A stretch of 7,066 bases of DNA, taken from the NCBI GenBank assembly GCA_031265635.1, contig JAISCK010000194.1:1-7066 (forward strand), written 5' to 3'. Shown here one piece after another: positions 4,856 through 7,066 of the stretch (positions are counted from its first letter, which is position 1; each line of letters opens with the position of its first letter). The notes beneath the pieces are model-generated. The model did no database searches. It saw nothing but the letters and a program-made list of their open reading frames with translations, and was not told the DNA's origin. The stretch is from Spirochaetaceae bacterium. Its GTDB lineage: Bacteria; Spirochaetota; Spirochaetia; Treponematales; Breznakiellaceae. Both the position numbers and the translations under genes were made by a program.

Positions 4856-5573
4856 CACTGCCTCCGCCTGAAGACCGGACAGGGCCCGGCGTACCCGGCA
4901 TACCCGGCGTGGCGCTGCCCGGCGTACCCGGTATAGTACCGCCCGGCGTGTCCGGCGCGGTCAAGTCAGGCACAAGAGGGCCGAAAAGCGCGCCGGCCAG
5001 TTCGGCCCGTTTTTCCTCAAGCAGCGTTTCCGCGAGCATATCAATGGAGGCGGTAACGCGGACAAAGGGGGAATCTACCCTTATGGCAGGGAACGCGCCT
5101 TCCTTCTCAAAAGCCGCGTCCTTTCCGCGCGTCCAGCTTCCCGGCGGAAGAACCCTGCCGAGTATAGCATCAGCCTCAGCTTCGGCAAGGCCCCGGAACA
5201 GCGCCGTAAGGCCGAGGGAAGGCAGTTCCGCCGCCCGGGCGGCAAGTTCCCTTTCAAGAAGAAAAAGGATTTTTTGCCGGGGAAGCCCTCTGAAAAAATC
5301 CCCGGTGTTTTGGGCCAGCAGGGTCTCTATTGTTTCATGCCCTATACGCCGCCTTTCCAGGGGAAGACGGGCCATAATCTCATCCCTGGCCTGTTTCAGC
5401 CTTTCCCGCGATTTAAGGGCCAGACCGGCCACATCAGTTTCGGTTTTTGAGGCCCATTCCCCGGCGCGGGTCTTGAGGGTATCGTCCGCGGCTTTAAGCA
5501 CGCGGTCCGCTTTTTTCCGGGCGTCTTCGAGTATCTCCCGGTCAAGTACATCAAGGGATTGAAGTTCTTCCAT
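4848..5573 (-). CDS. atpE: V/A-type ATPase subunit E with repetitive C-terminal tail
   Basis: A peripheral-stalk subunit that ties the A3B3 head to membrane subunit I, normally as a dimer with a G/H-type subunit (none in view). Residues 1-75 are a charged, Lys/Arg/Glu/Ala-rich coiled-coil helix. Residues about 76-198 form the globular domain, ending with a family-like stretch (IRVDSPFVRVTASIDMLAETLLEEKRAELAGALFG, given in part: VTASIDMLAETLLEEKRAEL) that packs on the head. Residues 199-241 are an added tail of PG, TPG and Ser/Gly repeats encoded by 9-base DNA repeats, ending in an acidic SDD. Usual length is about 190-210, so the tail explains the 241. The start at 5573 has only a weak AGG (5582-5580), the first base of which is in the atpF stop; the gap after atpF is 7 bases, so coupling is likely. 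Divergent but supported by position and the C-terminal pattern. Confidence 0.85.
   Translation of the reverse strand: MEELQSLDVLDREILEDARKKADRVLKAADDTLKTRAGEWASKTETDVAGLALKSRERLKQARDEIMARLPLERRRIGHETIETLLAQNTGDFFRGLPRQKILFLLERELAARAAELPSLGLTALFRGLAEAEADAILGRVLPPGSWTRGKDAAFEKEGAFPAIRVDSPFVRVTASIDMLAETLLEEKRAELAGALFGPLVPDLTAPDTPGGTIPGTPGSATPGMPGTPGPVRSSGGGSDD
4861..4865 (-). promoter_or_regulatory. Shine-Dalgarno that decides the atpA start
   Basis: GGAGG on the minus strand, inside the last codons of atpE. Spacing is 5 bases to the ATG at 4855 but only 2 to the upstream GTG at 4858, so the ATG is favoured. Confidence 0.7.
4885..4956. repeat. 9-bp degenerate tandem repeat in the 3' end of atpE
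   Basis: On the plus strand the unit is CCCGGCGTA and close variants (CCCGGCATA, CCCGGCGTG, CCCGGTATA, TCCGGCGCG), about five to seven copies with short interruptions. The first copy starts at 4885, the next at 4894 and 4903, then 4918, 4927, 4942 and 4951. In the atpE frame this gives TPG/MPG/IPG triplets. Because the unit is 9 bases, copy-number change by slippage would lengthen or shorten the tail without shifting frame. Confidence 0.8.
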
Positions 5574-5580
5574 ATTTTAC

Positions 5581-5919
5581 CTATACCCTGATCCCTATGG
5601 CTTTCTGTATGGAATCAACCAGGGTTCCGCGGCCTTCGATTCTGCCCAGCGTTCCCGGAACTTCCACCACCAGGGGATAACGGCCCGAAAGCTGCCACGC
5701 GGTAAGCTCATCGCCAAGCCACATGGCCGCCTCTTCGGTGAGTATGAGTACCTTGCAGGCGCCGGTGGGCAGTACCGCGTCCGTAACAGGATCGCGCCCC
5801 GACGTAATCTTCCTGAACAGGGCAAGGGCCGTATCGGGGCCGGACGCCGCTCCGCCGTCCACGCCGGCAAAGCGGAAGCCGGTGAGTATTTCAGGGTCGC
5901 CGATAAAATAATATTCCAT
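5581..5919 (-). CDS. atpF: V/A-type ATPase subunit F
   Basis: A small central-stalk subunit of 112 residues with a Rossmann-like fold that binds the D shaft and modulates activity. The family layout is clear: EYYFIGDPEILTGFRFAGV at the start (strand, then the Gly-Phe turn), CKVLILTEEAA in the middle (residues about 55-65), PLVVEVPG (82-89), and a final amphipathic helix SIQKAIGIRV. Length is typical (about 100-115). The preferred start is the ATG at 5919, which overlaps the atpK stop as TGATG, a classical coupling arrangement without its own good ribosome binding site. An in-frame GTG at 5922 immediately before it is less likely. Its partner subunit D is not in the window. Confidence 0.9.
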   Translation of the reverse strand: MEYYFIGDPEILTGFRFAGVDGGAASGPDTALALFRKITSGRDPVTDAVLPTGACKVLILTEEAAMWLGDELTAWQLSGRYPLVVEVPGTLGRIEGRGTLVDSIQKAIGIRV

Positions 5920-6227
5920 CACAGAATAAGAATCAGGAGCCCCACAAGGAAACCCCAGAGACAGATGCCTTCGGCCAGCCCGATAAAGGGAAGGGCCTTG
6001 CCCGACACTTCGGGATTTTCGCTCATCGCCCCCAGGGCGGCGGCGCCTATCTGGCCCACGGCTATGCCGCCGGCTATACAGGCGACGCCCACGGCAAGGG
6101 CCGCCGCTATATATTTAACGGCCTGGGCCGTCCCCCCTGCCTCAGGCGCGGAGGCTTCGGCTTCCTGGGCAAAGGCCGGCGCAATGAGGAGGAGGAAGAC
6201 GCTTACAAGGATTGCTTTTCGTTTCAT
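5919..6227 (-). CDS. atpK: V/A-type ATPase rotor-ring subunit K (proteolipid)
   Basis: The 102-residue proteolipid that forms the ion-carrying membrane ring. Residues 1-20 (MKRK then a hydrophobic run ending APAFA) look like a cleavable signal peptide. Residues 21-37 are a short Glu/Ala/Pro/Gly-rich linker. Helix 1 spans about 38-60, the polar loop is SENPEVSGK (69-77), and helix 2 about 79-102 carries the ion-binding Glu86 (FIGLAEGICLWGF). Gln59 at the end of helix 1 sits where Na+-binding relatives have Gln, but the Tyr/Ser-Thr partners after the Glu are not evident, so ion choice cannot be called. It is a single-hairpin subunit, unlike the four-helix NtpK of Enterococcus and, as I recall, like the Thermus form. 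AAGGAG (6240-6235) precedes the ATG by 7 bases. The ATG overlaps the atpI stop as TAATG. Confidence 0.93.
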   Translation of the reverse strand: MKRKAILVSVFLLLIAPAFAQEAEASAPEAGGTAQAVKYIAAALAVGVACIAGGIAVGQIGAAALGAMSENPEVSGKALPFIGLAEGICLWGFLVGLLILIL

Positions 6228-7066
6228 TAACAGACTCCTTTATCTTTACGAAAGGCGAAGGGCCTGTAGGGTACTCCGGTTTCGGTAAAGAATTTACTGA
6301 AAAATTCATAGTACTGCAAACGCACTACCTGAATGGCTACAATCATGCCTTCCAAAACGATGATTACCAGATTCCCGAAAACAACTATGATGAAGGACCA
6401 GAGGGGTCCTCCGGGCGTCCTGACCACCATTCCCGAAAGGGTAAATATGATGAAACTCAGCACCGCGTGGGAAAGGGCAAAGGCCCCTACCCTGAGGAAA
6501 CTGACCGTGTTTGAAAGATAAGAAGAAACGGTCTCAAGGATTTCCACGGCGCCTTCGATAACGGATGCCGGAAAGCCTTCTTCCGGGGGCTTTTTTTCAC
6601 GGAGGAGGCCGAAGAGAAGCGGGCCAAGGGCGATGAGGGCAACAGGAAGGCCAAGCCCCAGGGCGTCAAACCAGGAAAAGCGGCCTCCAAAGGCAAGCCT
6701 CAGGGCGGCAAAAAGGGCATACCAGAAGAAGGCAAGCCCGGCAAGGCCGGTCTTTGAAAAGAGCGCCTCGCCATAGCGCCGCAGGGAAAATTTGTTGATG
6801 ATGTTAATCACCAGCCCTATGGAATTGAGCAGCACGCCCACCGAAACGGTAAACCCGAAAAACATGAAAAGCTGATCAAGGCTGCCCTTCTCAGGCATGA
6901 GGCGGATAATCGTTTCCTGTTCCCTGCCGGACAGAAACCCGGTAATGGCGCGGCTGGGAAGGGCCAGAAGCCCTTCCTGGGCAAAGACCTCGCCGTACAA
7001 AAAGCCCATGAACATGGAGGCCGCGCCTACGGCAATGAGGGGCGTCGCGTAGACACGGAATTTTTT
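6227..7066 (-). CDS. atpI: V/A-type ATPase membrane subunit I, C-terminal part (5' end outside window)
   Basis: The stator that holds the ion half-channels against the K ring. The frame stays open to the window edge (KKFRVYATPLIAVGAAS precedes the first internal Met at 7015), so 279 C-terminal residues are present and the N-terminal cytoplasmic domain and first helices are missing; full family members have about 600-650. Several hydrophobic segments alternate with basic loops (for example FGLLREKKPPEEGFP). SNTVSFLRVGAFALSHAVLS contains the essential channel Arg (codon 6493-6491; equivalent to yeast Vph1 Arg735). VLEGMIVAIQVVRLQYYEFFSKFF, near the end, carries the second conserved Arg (codon 6322-6320) and the typical EF-SKF close. 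It is the first operon gene visible; the promoter is not in view. Confidence 0.93.
   Translation of the reverse strand, partial: KKFRVYATPLIAVGAASMFMGFLYGEVFAQEGLLALPSRAITGFLSGREQETIIRLMPEKGSLDQLFMFFGFTVSVGVLLNSIGLVINIINKFSLRRYGEALFSKTGLAGLAFFWYALFAALRLAFGGRFSWFDALGLGLPVALIALGPLLFGLLREKKPPEEGFPASVIEGAVEILETVSSYLSNTVSFLRVGAFALSHAVLSFIIFTLSGMVVRTPGGPLWSFIIVVFGNLVIIVLEGMIVAIQVVRLQYYEFFSKFFTETGVPYRPFAFRKDKGVC

Noticed and set aside
4885..4956. CRISPR array
   Set aside because: The 9-bp units are contiguous, without spacers, and are read in frame as part of atpE.

Overview
The window looks like part of a moderately GC-rich spirochaete chromosome, most likely a Treponema of the termite-gut type. 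Two things point there. A bacterial V/A-type ATPase operon runs on the minus strand in the order I-K-F-E-A-B, which from memory resembles the second V-ATPase cluster of treponemes. Gene 41-709 belongs to an uncharacterised family that I recall from treponemes and Bacteroidetes. The genus call is an inference from gene content, not from a marker gene.

Layout. Positions 1-1261 carry two small plus-strand genes of an accessory kind. The first is a two-domain hypothetical protein with a Pro-rich linker and a C-terminal Fn3-like beta domain. The second is a shorter, AT-richer ORF with a C-terminus resembling the LPD3/BECR-nuclease-associated domains of polyvalent proteins. Each is followed by a strong GC-rich hairpin. 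Positions 1262-1576 contain no convincing protein gene but are full of structure. There is a 94-bp element closed by a perfect 15-bp inverted repeat that encloses two further hairpins. Next to it, on the minus strand, lie a TTGACA / 17 nt / GATAGT promoter and, about 85 nt downstream, a 13-bp stem followed by TTTTTT. Together the promoter and stem look like a small-RNA gene immediately behind the ATPase operon. Positions 1577-7066 are the minus-strand ATPase operon: atpI (5' end outside the window), atpK, atpF, atpE, atpA, atpB. Genes are overlapped or separated by 36 nt or less (TAATG at I/K, TGATG at K/F, 7 nt F/E, 8-nt overlap E/A, 36 nt A/B).

How the genes work together. A and B form the A3B3 catalytic head, E belongs to a peripheral stalk, F to the central stalk, K forms the membrane rotor ring and I is the membrane stator with the ion half-channels. 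The set in view is incomplete. Subunit D, the central shaft normally just after B, is absent, and subunits C and G are not in view either. They must lie upstream of atpI or elsewhere, or the complex is unusual.

Most unusual points: the structured 1.31-1.52 kb region with its probable small RNA; a perfect 13-bp palindrome sitting in frame inside atpB exactly where the protein has a Pro/Ala/Gly-rich extra loop; a 9-bp tandem repeat that gives subunit E a collagen-like PG-rich tail; and the missing atpD.
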